DNA of 64,000 bases from Amia ocellicauda (Eukaryota > Chordata > Actinopteri > Amiiformes > Amiidae), in NCBI RefSeq assembly GCF_036373705.1, contig NC_089851.1, forward strand, positions 39,981,470 to 40,045,469, read 5' to 3'. Numbering within the stretch: the first letter of the stretch is position 1; each line of letters begins with the position of its first letter. The notes under the pieces were generated by a model. That model made no database searches, was not told the origin of the DNA, and saw only the letters and a list, made by a program, of their open reading frames with translations. This document shows, piece by piece, positions 10,734 to 21,750 of the stretch. Made by a program: the position numbers and the translations under genes.

Positions 10734-11376
10734 TCAAAGGCCAATTTCCTTTAAATAACAGTAAACCCCACTCTAGTGTAGAAGTGGCGCAGGTGCTGCC
10801 ACAGAAATGTGTGAAACAAGAGGAATTAATGAATTAAAGGTGGGGGGGATTAAAATATATTACAATACAATAAAACTCTACAGTTGTTTAAACTACCACT
10901 CACAGAGCAACAATTATAAAATGTAATGTGCGATGACACTGGTGAACATGCACGTATATACAGTAGCCACTATACATTTTATCCATGTTGTGCATTTTGT
11001 TAAAAAGGCTTACTCTGTGTTATTTAATATCCACTTAAACGATTTGTTCAGGAGATATGGTGCGATCTGTCCGTCTCCGGTCTGGACTCTGAAAATCGAT
11101 ACACCAGAAACTCTGGGTGAAAAAACAATAATACAAAAATAAACATAATAATCTAATCTTTGGGTCTACTTCAATGTATTTCCCCCTGATGGATATTATA
11201 CAAGTTATTATTTTCAATATGTAAACTACATATTCAGCAGCTACATTTCAAACTGACTCTGAACATGAGCATAGCCTTAGTAGTGGTTATTCATTTATCA
11301 GCTCAATCTACTGTTGAGATCTGACATCTTTCATATTTAGAGGAGTATATATGTATCAGTGAGGAAAACACCTCAT

Positions 11377-11419
11377 GCGTGGCCCTCTGCGATTGGTTGA
11401 CGTATCCGTCATTTCCTTT
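11377..11419 (+). promoter_or_regulatory. V3 upstream module
   Basis: GCGTGGCCCTCTGCGATTGG...GTCATTTCCTTT. Inverted CCAAT box and ETS-like site; the module ends 82 bases before the leader ATG. TTGACGTA between the two boxes is CRE-like. Confidence 0.6.
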
Positions 11420-11500
11420 CTGATCTCAAACAAAATGGTCGGGCATTTAAGCAAATTTAATTAAAGTCACACATGCAAAGCCCTACATGAACAAAAAAAC

Positions 11501-11934
11501 ATGATTCTCACTTCTTGCATATTATTCCCTTTGCTATTCCTGGGTAAGCCGATATTACATTTATTAATTTCTAAGGAGCACAAAGTATGCAGCTTAATAT
11601 TTTTTTTCTGTTTTTAATTGCAGCCGCCGAGACAGCAGTGACCCTGGAGCAGGATCAATTAACTGTGACGAAATCGAAATCTAAAACTGCCCGGATTAGG
11701 TGCAAAGTCTTTGGAACAGATGCCACCAGTGCAACCATCCACTGGTACCAGCAGAAAGACGGGGAAGCTTTGAAGCGAATTCTTTACATAGCTGGTGCAG
11801 CCCCTACGAAGGACCCAGACTTTATCAGCTCTACTTTCAGTGCTGACAAAAACTCAAAAGAGTCCAATCTTATCATTCAAAATGTACAACAGGAAAGCCA
11901 TTCTGCAACATACTATTGTGCCTATTGGGACTCT
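11501..11934 (+). CDS. TRGV: TCR gamma V gene 3 (family 3), leader + V exon
   Basis: Exon 1 (11501-11543, MILTSCILFPLLFLG) ends at GTAAGC; exon 2 (11624-11934) follows TTGCAG. An ATG at 11487 runs into a stop after four codons, so 11501 is the start. The 118-residue product has ARIRCKVFG (first Cys), TIHWYQQKDGEALKRILY (core Trp) and SHSATYYCAYWDS (second Cys). The frame is open. V8 is its near-identical partner; the two sequences part company abruptly inside the spacer of the recombination signal. Confidence 0.93.
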
Positions 11935-11974
11935 CACAGTGATACACAAACCATAGGCAGACTGTACATAAACC
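11935..11974 (+). other. V3 recombination signal
   Basis: CACAGTG, 24-base spacer, ACATAAACC nonamer (8 of 9). Confidence 0.85.
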
Positions 11975-13115
11975 ATCTTACTTTGAACTGATATAATATT
12001 ATTTGAAATCTAAGTAAAACATCTCAATATAGTTTTTCCTGTAATGTATTGTAAATATTAAGTTATTGATACAAACATGTATCAACATCCATTTTTAGAC
12101 AACAAACCCTAATATATAATATTGCCTATTGTGATCAGATTTATGTATAGAACCCGGAATGAATAAATGAGAAAAAAGCATCATGACAAACGGGTCGGAG
12201 CAGAGATGATGTGATGTGATTTGATGAATTAATAGTGTATCTAATTGCACAGTTAGTTGGCGCAGCGTTACTCGCAGCTTACTTTGGATACCAGTAACGT
12301 TAGCTCATTAAAGAGCTAGAGTCAATGTCAGTTACTTTTACCTTTAACTCATTAGGGATGTTGGAAAGACTATTCAGCTGTTTGGGGATTAACCTGACCT
12401 ATAATGTGTTGAAGGGCAGTGGAAATTGGTTTTGTAGTGACTCCCCTAGCTTTACGTATTTTCCGTTTTTGCTCCATTGTCGGCCCTTAACAATCAGCCA
12501 ATCGGAGCTGCCACGCCTGGAGATCATACACTTCATGAGTTTTGAACATACGTTTCCTCTGGCGTTTTATGTGTAGGTTGGTGCTGGAAAAGTTATAGTT
12601 TAGGTTTACAAAACAAAGACTAATTGTTTATTATGTATATGATTGGGTGCGTGCAGCAAAATGTAGATGTTTGTTCAGGTGTGGTATAAGTTATTTGCGC
12701 TACATATTGAGAACAGCGATGCTAGTCTGTTAGCCGGCTGAGTCATTATCTACTGCGTTGATTTATAATCTATTATTTATTACCGTTATCTACTGTTGAC
12801 ATGTTTATTGAATTGAAGACAGTGTATTATCGATATGTATAACGGTTATAAGTATATAAGATTTAACAAGAAAACAACTACTATTCAACCTGGTTTTGGC
12901 CACGATTCATCAAGGTCGAAATACACGTTGCTTTCCGGTTGAATAGACGTCGTGAGAGTCAATACAATCAAACAGACCCCCAGATAACAAACACAATATC
13001 CTCTCAAACACATGTATTTCACAAGTCAGTACTTTTTTCATGGGTGTATTTTGAGTGACAAAATTCCCTTTAATAAATATAACAAAGATATATATCCGTT
13101 AATATACATACATAA

Positions 13116-13163
<48 letters not shown>

Positions 13164-14640
13164 GAAAGCGGGAAAGCCTCTAAACTAGAACAAAGCCTGG
13201 GAAGAATCTCCATTTTAACTTAAGCTGACTGGAGGAAGGTTTGCTATATACAGTAGAAATGGATGAAGGTATATAACTAGAATTTAAGCACATTCCTCTA
13301 AATGAAAAATATTTGTGAGTTTCGTTAATTTAAATAAGTAATTAGCGGCTAGTTTAACTCAAATATTTTACTAGCAGAATATTTCAGTGCATGATAACAA
13401 AATTGTATTATGTGCATTAATCAAATGTATTATCAAAATAGTAACTACAATTAAAATATTTTATCAGTGACTGCTGACAATTTGAAATTAAAAAATATAT
13501 ATGTTTGTTTTTGTTTTGTTTTTGTTTTTATTTCACTTTAATTCAACTGGAGACCTGTATAAAACATATTGGAGAAAATGTGGGTGTGTATAAAAGTGCT
13601 TTCTAACCATAACTTGCATGGAACTAGTTTTAAAAAGATTGATAGCTTTTTTATAATCTGTTTTTCAGGTGGTTTAATATACACTCTTAGAAGTAATGTG
13701 TAGAAATTCTACACAAAACATGTGTTAATAGTACTGTGACACATTTAGTGTTATTTTCTACACAATATGTGCAGGGCTGTCTTTCTTGTAACTTCAGCCA
13801 AAAAGATGATGTTTGGAATTTTTATTCTAGGTTCATCCTGAAGCAATACAGTGTTTTTTCCTCTACTGTTCTTGTATAGTTAACATAAAGAAACTGTATT
13901 TTAGTTGTTTTATTTTCTTCTCTCCCCAGATTAACTCTGTCATCACTCACTCTCTCTCTTTTTGTGTTGTCATTTGCATTTGCTGATTAAATTGATGTTT
14001 AAGGAATGTTGACAATTCGACATTGATTCCATTTGCAAATACAACCAATTTTCAATGTATATTCAACGTTAAAATATGACATTGAAACAACATTGTTTCT
14101 AATGTATTTTGGCTGCTGGGTTAGCTCTGCTGTCAGAACTGTGTATATTTGTATTATTATTTTTTGCATGATTATTGGTTATATTGATTATTATACGACT
14201 GATTATGTTATTGTTATTTATTTGTAGACTCACACATACATATTCATCAAACTTAATATTACAGTTACTGAAGACACTGTTTTGGATGCATTGCTAGTGA
14301 TGCAATAAAGGGACACTGTTTGGAGTGAATGAGAATTGTGCATCCACTTATTTATAATTCGTTTTATGTCACTTGTTTGCTGCAAGAAAGGCAAGGCAAG
14401 TTAGGCTGTAGGACAATGCTACATTATGCATATTGCACTAAGGTGTATGTAATATAGTTTTTTTTTCGTGCAATACTGTTATTTATATTGTATTTATTAT
14501 TTGTTTTATGTAACTTGTTTCTTTAATACTGTTTTCATTTTGTGTTTTATTGTTTGTTTCTAAAATGAAGAAAATCTCAATGACATAAAGCTATGCAGTT
14601 TCTGTGTGAGTGTATGAACACAATGATTGGTGGTGGAATT
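11975..14640. other. No gene recognised
   Basis: AT-rich DNA. A short block at about 12140-12190 is shared with 27930-27980. An open stretch at 12325-12576 (83 codons) has no recognisable domain. The palindrome-like TGTGTAGAAATTCTACACA near 13697 is the only other local structure noticed. Confidence 0.4.
13118..13161. repeat. (CA)n/(TA)n microsatellite
   Basis: About 17 CA units followed by a few TA units. Confidence 0.9.
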
Positions 14641-14649
14641 GGCTGCTAT

Positions 14650-14710
14650 GCAAGGGGCACCAGCTAAAATCTTGCCTAGGGCACCAAATTGGTCAGGGCC
14701 GGCCCTGATG
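14650..14710. other. Possible hAT-type element end (CAGGGCCGGCCCTG)
   Basis: GCCTAGGGCACCAAATTGG followed by the palindrome CAGGGCCGGCCCTG. The same arrangement is at 32170-32214. Palindromic ends of this kind occur at termini of hAT-like elements in vertebrates; the opposite end was not found, so the element cannot be delimited. Confidence 0.35.
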
Positions 14711-15750
14711 TCGCCTCACTTGAATCGTTTGCTCTTTTCTACTTTTCATTGCAGTCTGCTGCAACAGCATGGTGGGCTCCCAGCCTATCCTCTTTGCCAG
14801 GCTGCACTCTGGTTCATTGTAGGCAAAGGGTCATTGACAACCACAAGTTGGGTGATGGCCATAGAAATATTCACAAAAAGCTGAACCTACCAGTTTCCAC
14901 CTTAGTGTCCATCATCTAGAATTTAAAGGATGCTGGAACAGCTGTTACCTTGCCAGGAAGAGCATCAGTGTTTCCCTTACTTTTATACCACACCCCTTGA
15001 ATGACAGAAACAAATAAATAAAAATACACCTCCCCCATCAACAATCCACTGGCACCCCTCCCTGTCCACCGTAAACATTCTGCTAGCATTCCACCCCTAC
15101 CCCCGCCACTTTGGGGAATAATTCAGTAACACACGTCCTGTCTATGCACATTTCTGGGGAAAACACTGCACATGCAAGAAAATATTACCAATACACATGG
15201 TGAAATCAAACCCAAGAGCAATGATTGGTGATCGCCAAGAGAGTCTGGCATCATCAGTTTCAAATGTCTCAAGAAGTACCATTTGACATCAGCTGCATGA
15301 ATCTTGTGATCAGATTGGTGATAAGAAATTGCAAGGAAAAACACTCTTCTGAAGGAAGCAGTATGAATTTACTCAACTGCAGCTCAATGACACTTGGGAC
15401 TGTGTTTTATGGTCAGATGAAATAGAACATTTGCTTCATGGACATGTTCATCAGTGCATCAGCTTGATGCCAAAAAGTTGAAATTCATGTTTAGAACAAT
15501 ATAATCCCCTATGTGAAATACGGAGGTGTTTTCCTTAGATTTTTTTTTTACATCATCTGGTCCTGATGCACTTGTTAGAATCGAGAGAAAGATGGATTCA
15601 AGTGTGCAGCAGGACATTTTGGCCAAGAACCTGGTTCCCTCTTCTAAAAACTCAAGCTTGGTCAAAAAATGACTTTCCAGCATGATAATAATCCAAAACA
15701 TGCATCCAAATCTATACAAAGAAATGGTTATGTAAATATTTAATTAAGGA
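14711..15750 (+). pseudogene. Old Tc1-like transposase remnant
   Basis: Pieces in several frames recall a Tc1 transposase: VIDNHKLGDGHRNIHKKLNL (about 14830-14885), CVLWSDE (about 15400), then YVKYGGVF...LVRIERKMDSSVQQDILAKNL (about 15510-15640). Stops and deletions abound. Its right half recurs at 37980-38260 and 50860-51150, beside the gypsy remnants of units B and C. Confidence 0.6.
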
Positions 15751-16300
15751 TGCATAAAATATTAATTTGAGGGGATTAAAATAATTGTAATCTTTCTTGA
15801 AAAGCATGCCATTGTTTGTAAAACATACAATGCTGCTGAGTTCAGTGTTTAACTCATTTTATTCCAGTAAAAAAGATTGCAGCCTTGCATTTCCTCTGTT
15901 AAATCAACTTTGCTACAATTGATCAAAGTGAATTCAATAGACAGGCATTGTATTCAGCAGAAATATTAACCAATATTTTATATTTTATCAATTTCTATTA
16001 ATCACTATTTAATAAATGGTGTAATCTGAGTGTAAAAGTGTAAAATACACATTGAATTTTTTCTTTCTACCTTTTTCACTTTCTGTCTTTATATTGTATA
16101 ATGTGTTTATATTTTTGAATTAAAACATTAAAGTTATTCTCAGAATCAAATTATGGTTTGAGACTATAAGTATATTGCTAAACAATACACCCCCAGTAGA
16201 GCTTTAAACCAGTTTATTTTCTGCCTTTGACTTCTGAGTTGTCACTGGTCACAGGCGTATGTCAATCAATTCATTTCTTGCTAACAATTCTGAATCCACT
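15751..16300. other. No gene recognised
   Basis: AT-rich DNA related to 38262-38740 and 51143-52880. No signals apart from the upstream part of the V4 promoter. Confidence 0.4.
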
Positions 16301-16305
16301 AATGA

Positions 16306-16395
16306 CAGTGATGCCTGATGGTAATTGTGGTCTCTGAATGAAAAGCCGTTAAACGTGGTCCTCTGAGATTGGTTAGTTTGTCATAATAACTTCCT
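16306..16395 (+). promoter_or_regulatory. V4 upstream module with decamer-like site
   Basis: CAGTGATGCCT (8 of 10 to the TCR decamer AGTGAYRTCA) at 16306-16316, then GTGGTCCTCTGAGATTGGTT and an ETS-like ACTTCCTCT. The end is 82 bases before the leader ATG. Confidence 0.55.
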
Positions 16396-16477
16396 CTGAA
16401 TGTGTAATACAAATATCTGAGCAGAAAAATAAATACATAAACCAAGCACACACTTCATCTTAATTTGAGAAGGAACC

Positions 16478-16910
16478 ATGTGTTTAGTTCCAGGCAACGC
16501 TTTTCTTTTTATCTCTTTCATAGGTAAGTGGAGGTCTGTCTGTTCTAAATATTAGAGATCAAAGATATCTGACAATTTAACAATATTTCTCTGGCATTGC
16601 AGTGGCAACAATGACATTGGAACAGAAATCATCCCTGACAAGAAAGAGGGATAGAACTGCACTGATCACCTGTACTGCCTCTAATGTACCATCTAGCAGT
16701 GCTTATATTCACTGGTACCAAAAGAAGGACGGTGAAGCTTTTAAAAGGATACTTTACTTAAAGCTTGATGGTACAGGAGTAACTCAAGACTTAACCTATG
16801 GAAGCAAAGATTTCCAGGCTGAAAAACGTGGATCTGATGTGTATATTCTTAAAATAACATCTGTGAAGGACATCCATTCTGCCACATATTATTGTGCCTA
16901 CTGGGACATA
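16478..16910 (+). CDS. TRGV: TCR gamma V gene 4 (family 4), leader + V exon
   Basis: Exon 1 (16478-16523) encodes MCLVPGNAFLFISFIG up to GTAAGT; exon 2 (16603-16910) follows TTGCAG. The 118 residues hold ALITCTASN (first Cys), YIHWYQKKDGEAFKRILY (core Trp) and IHSATYYCAYWDI (second Cys). The frame is intact. V9 and V11 are its paralogues in units B and C. Unlike them it keeps a consensus heptamer. Confidence 0.93.
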
Positions 16911-16950
16911 CACAGTGATACAGATGCTTCAGGCAGTCCTTACAGAAACC
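16911..16950 (+). other. V4 recombination signal
   Basis: CACAGTG, 24-base spacer, ACAGAAACC (8 of 9). Confidence 0.85.
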
Positions 16951-17765
16951 CACAATGACTTCTACGTTTCTGGTTTAACCGTGGCTTTGGATCAGATTAA
17001 ATAACTGTACTAGCCTCTTTTCTGTTCAAGTAAATTACAGTATCTGAGTGCTTCATGATTGTTACCACATCCAAGACAAGTGTAACCTCAGGCATGAAGA
17101 GGTGTTCAACTGAATTGTGGAAAATTCACATGAGAAAATTACAAAGTAAATAACATAAGTTCCATTTATTGAAAAAGAAAATGTGTATGAATTAATGCAT
17201 GTTTATATAACGCATTAGCAAGAGCTAAACCACATATTAATTATTTTATATTACTTACATGGAATATTGCTTTAATATAAGTGATTTTTTTCTCATCAAC
17301 ATACACAATTATGCAGCATAAGGCCGAGTTAATGTGATCTAGAAACAAGTACAGAATATTGTGCTTTTTCATCCCTAAGGTGTGCAGTGAGTGTTTATGA
17401 TTACAATTTATTATTGATTGATTCATAGGAATTAAACAACGACCATATGAATAACAAACACAAAATAATTACTTTAGTTGGTGTATTTATTATAGTAAGA
17501 CTCAGTTTAGCAATTGTGAAAATAATGACTAAGATGTCTTTCCATTAAAGGTCAACTTTAACATCTCATCCTGTCTCAAAGTGTCCCTGTGAACACAGAG
17601 ACATATAGCCACCTACAATTGTATATAATTATTGTATCGTTGAAGTGTTAAAGTTGCTAATGTCACAAATAATTTACTGATACACCCCTAATAACACATG
17701 ACGACATAAAAACCTACTTTAAGGAAGTGCATTAGTTGTCCTTTAAAACAATAAACCGCAAAAGA
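16951..17765. other. No gene recognised
   Basis: AT-rich V4-V5 spacer, related to 39390-40195 and 53535-54340. Confidence 0.45.
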
Positions 17766-17770
17766 GTATT

Positions 17771-17813
17771 GCGTGGCCCTCTGAGATTGGTTAATATTTA
17801 GTCATTTCCTTTC
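17771..17813 (+). promoter_or_regulatory. V5 upstream module
   Basis: GCGTGGCCCTCTGAGATTGG...GTCATTTCCTTT, ending 73 bases before the leader ATG at 17887. Confidence 0.6.
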
Positions 17814-17886
17814 AGATCTCATTTCAAATATCAAGTTACCTAAGGAAATGAAGATTCTGTACCTACCTGCAGAGACCCCCATCAGC

Positions 17887-18319
17887 ATGTTTCTTGCTTC
17901 ATGTCTAATCGTATCTGCTCTGTTGCTTGGTAAGTGACAATTTAATTTGATTTCATGTTTGAGTGCACAAGCAACTCAACTGAACCTGTTTTTTTGTTGT
18001 TACAGTTGCAGAGGCAGAAATCACTTTGGAACAAGAAAGGATGACACTGACGAGATCAAAAACCAAAACAGCCCGGATTAGGTGCAAATTATCTGGGACA
18101 GACTTTGGCAGTGCTTATATTCACTGGTACCAGCAGAAAGAAGGCCAAGCTTTAAATAGGATTCTTTCCATAGCTGGTGCAACCCCTGTATATGACCAAG
18201 ACTCCAATAAACCTTTTTTCACTGCAGAAAAGGACACTAATGCTAAGGAGTCCATTCTAATTGTAAAAAACTTGGATACCAGCCATTCTGCAACATCCTA
18301 TTGTGCCTGCTGGGACTCT
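17887..18319 (+). CDS. TRGV: TCR gamma V gene 5 (family 5), leader + V exon
   Basis: Exon 1 (17887-17929, MFLASCLIVSALLLG) ends at GTAAGT; an in-frame ATG at 17848 could add 13 residues, but the shorter leader matches the other V genes. Exon 2 (18006-18319) follows TTACAG. Key blocks: ARIRCKLSG, YIHWYQQKEGQALNRIL, SHSATSYCACWDS. Two changes set it apart from V10 and V12: the Tyr two residues before the second Cys is Ser (ATSYC), which removes the conserved tyrosine corner, and RILY has become RILS. It also has the extra CDR3 Cys. Open frame, but folding may be impaired. Confidence 0.9.
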
Positions 18320-18359
18320 CACAGTGATACAGAGTATATATGCATTCTACACAAAAACC
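18320..18359 (+). other. V5 recombination signal
   Basis: CACAGTG, 24-base spacer and perfect nonamer ACAAAAACC. Confidence 0.9.
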
Positions 18360-20030
18360 ACAGTCAAAGAAACCTCATTAAAGGTGCTCCAGAAAATATC
18401 TTGTGATGTCTATCACTATATCCCACATAAAAACTGTTAGTTTCACTTTGTAGAATGTTTTATTTCTATTTTGCTTTCTTATTTGTTTAAAGAGGAATGA
18501 GTAACTAATAATTATTAGTACATGTATGAGACAGCTTTGGAGGGTGTTGTTCTGAAATTGTTTAAGAAGTAGGAAGACTCTTCAAATTCACTTTCCAATT
18601 CAGTTCCAATGTCACTTTCAAATGTATTGTTCAATCAAACAGTAGAACTGCACAAATACAAAATAAGTACTGTGAACAAATACACACATTCACATCTCAA
18701 ACGTGGCAACCCTGGTGGCAATCAAGGTGCAGGGGGCATGACTCCAAAATGTGACATTAACTCCCAGGCAGGGAGTCAGGACATTTCAGATCACTGTAAA
18801 ATGAGGTGAATTTAGGCCGTGAAGAATTTGAAATTAAATCATTTGGAGATACTTAAAACTGTAGAAATAAAATGTACTGTCCTTCTATTGCACGTAGTTA
18901 TCCAGAGATGTGTCCTGAGATTATAGAATCACTTCTTGCACTGAGTTAGAAAGTGAAGGTGTTATATAATTACAATGAATTAAAAATAATGTATTATGTA
19001 CTAATAGCTGGAATGAGAACTGATCTCATTTTACCCCTAACACACAACAATACCTATGAAGTTACATATTATGTTAATTCATCATAACTGGTCTAAATAG
19101 ATGGGGGAGAGTGGACCTCAGCCCCAACTCCAGGCTCTAGAGCACTCCAATGAGCCCGAGACAAGCTCTGCTCCGGCTCCAGAGCACAACTAACAAAAAC
19201 TGTCCAGGTCTGCTCTGGCTCTGGGTCCTGGAGCTGGTTCTGGGCTCCAGATCTGGTTCATAGCCAACCGTCGTGTGGAGGTTCCTTGTTAAAATGACAA
19301 CATATATGGAATTGTCTGTTTTTTATGACGATTGCATCACAGTTTGTTTGCATTTATGTTGTAAGTCGCCCTGGATAAGGGCAACTGCCAAGAAATAAAA
19401 ATAATAATAATAACAGTTTCAGTGTTTTGCTATTCATTTTAAAAACAATTCTTAAATGGAGCATAATACTAGTAACAGTCTGATCACATTATCAAAGTGT
19501 TGGAGGCCAAAAAAGTGTCCCGTACCATAACAACACTAAAACAAAATTGAAATAGCTGTTATCAGAATAAGAAGACTTTAATAGGAATAAATGTTTAATA
19601 GGCTATGAGGAGTCAAACTTAGAATGATACTTTATTCTCACAGCACTTGCTCATGAACAAGTGTAATTACACATCTCAGTTAGGTTGACAGAAAAAGCTT
19701 TACCCATGTTTTATATATTTTTCAATATGTTGAATAATAAGTAGGCCGTACAGTTTTTTAAATGTCCTCAATTTATGAGACAGACAGTAACTAGACAGAC
19801 AGCTCACACGTAATGCCCCTAAAGAGTGAATGACAGGCATCTTGTGCTCCAGCTAGTCCAATCTCTCACATTACAAATTATTTTAGTTTCCATGGCAGCT
19901 GTAGGTTAATAAGCGAAGGTTTATATTTAAAAAAAAGAAAAAAGAAAAACGCTGGTATTGACGATACTTGACAAACTTATTTTTTCTTTGCAAAATTGCT
20001 CAAGCTCTATCAAGTTGGATCACTAAAGTT
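18360..20030. other. No gene; duplicated downstream flank of V5
   Basis: Related to 40791-42400. It includes a CTCTGGCTC-rich stretch (about 19120-19260) and, at 19355-19412, AAGTCGCCCTGGATAAGGGC followed by an A/T-rich (AAT)n tail, the 3' end of a SINE/L2-type element that is absent from the unit B copy. The block ends at about 20020 with the same Tc1 C-terminal sequence that begins this window. Confidence 0.55.
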
Positions 20031-20450
20031 CACTAAATGCTTAGGGATGTATCTATACTGAAGCACTTTTACGGATGAGGCGTATGGAGCATTATAAGGG
20101 TCAAAATTAAATATTACATTCATAAATCAATCAATTCAAAAATTAATTCATAATTCATATATTAATTAATGAAATCATCAATCAATACATTAATTGAGTA
20201 ATTTATTTTGTCAATCACATGCGGGAGGGTGGGTTTGATCGATGGTGCTGCAATTGTGATGCGGGGCTTGCTGTACTGATGGGGAGGGACAATTAGTTCC
20301 CCTGCACCCCTTCACCAGAACGCGCCACCCCCTTACCATTTACTTCATATATCTCCTCCAATAGAGAGAGACACAGTCTATACTGCCGTCAAAACAGGTT
20401 TGTTATAGTCTAAAGATGAAAAATACTCCAATGTTTGTGATAGGCTGCTG
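20031..20450. other. No gene recognised
   Basis: Low-complexity ATTAAT/ATCAAT-rich DNA (20110-20215) followed by unremarkable sequence. Confidence 0.4.
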
Positions 20451-20452
20451 TC

Positions 20453-20789
20453 TGTCACGGTACGGCTCCTGCTGACCCCCGCTGATGAGGTGCTCATGTG
20501 CCGCAGCTGTGTTGTCCTCCCCAAACAGGCTGCGGACTCATGGCAATGAGCACCGAGGGGACTGTGACGTCAGCGGCAGCTGTGCCCCGTCTATTTAATC
20601 CCTCTCCTCTCAGCTAACCATAAAGAAGGAGGACTGCCCGGCGCACCCTGTTTCTGTGGTTGTTTTTGTCGTGTTTTCCCTCCCTCTTTGTGTTTCTCTG
20701 TTGGACTTTTGTGGACCCAAATAAAGCCCGGACACCACCGGAACCTGAGACTCTCCCTCCCTCCCCACTCCTTGTGTCCGGCGTTCACA
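20453..20789 (+). mobile_element. Possible solo LTR
   Basis: A GC-richer island that starts TGTCACGG and ends TTCACA, contains a TATA-like CTATTTAAT (20590) and a polyadenylation AATAAA (20721) in the right order for an LTR. I could not confirm a target-site duplication, so the limits are tentative. Confidence 0.4.
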
Positions 20790-21750
20790 ATGTTGAATGT
20801 AAATGCTGTGTGATATTCATATGTACAAATAAAACGTTTTATCCAACTCTCATTTTCGTCCCATAGCTGTCTTATAGAGGAGCCGCACATTTTGCAGTGC
20901 AGTTGATGTATATAGTACGAAATCTCAGCAGGTCAACTGTTGCTTTCCAACAAAACAAGGCTTAACTATTGTGGATGTGGCAAACAAGACAACAGGCCTA
21001 ATACCTTATTGACTGTTAGCCTACACATGTGCGTTGGTAATGGTTTCTTAACAGGTAAAGCTAGCAGCTATTTAGGTGGTTGGCCCTCTGGCTCACCTCT
21101 CTCTCCCTCCATGTCACGCTGTGCACCGCCACCAGCTAGGGCAGAAGACCCTGCATTTCAGTCCCTGTCATTCTCCTCTCCTCTCCTCCTCTCTTCAAAT
21201 ATGTATACAAACTCGAGCAATTTTCATATTCTCTCTTTCCTTTTAAGTGCTCCTGATTTGGGGTTAATTGCCAGCATTCCCTACACCTTGGAAGTTATTT
21301 AGCAAAAGGAAGAAGACTTCTATCTCGGAGGTCGGCAGATCAAACCACTTTACAAAATCGGTGAAACTGAAATGCACCATGATGTATATATTAAAAACAA
21401 ACCACATTAATCTAGCTGTTTATATGTACACCACGTATCATATCATTCCCGGTTGTCCCCCCCTGTCGATGGGTCTGCCAGCTGTTATTTCGAAACATAC
21501 AATAGTTCTGGGCAAGCAACACCCACACAGGACTGAAGCGCTGCCATTGGTCAGCTATCTCTGTTCTTGTTCCCTGTTCTGTGGTTTCTGTTCACGAGAG
21601 AAGCGCTCAATTTCAAGTATATCTTAAATATTGATGCTAACTCGGAAATCAGACGGCATGCTTAATTTAATGTGTTTAAAATACTGAATACATATAAGGA
21701 CACTATTGACTGTAAACACTTTAAAGGGAAGTCAAATTAGAAGTGTAGGT
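20790..21750. other. No gene recognised
   Basis: Two open stretches of about 120 codons (20940-21302, 21268-21627) show no domain, no codon pattern and no splice context that I can defend. No V or J signal is present. Confidence 0.35.

Noticed and set aside
20940..21627. Two overlapping open stretches of about 120 codons
   Set aside because: No recognisable domain, no splice or promoter context, and biased composition; not supportable as genes.
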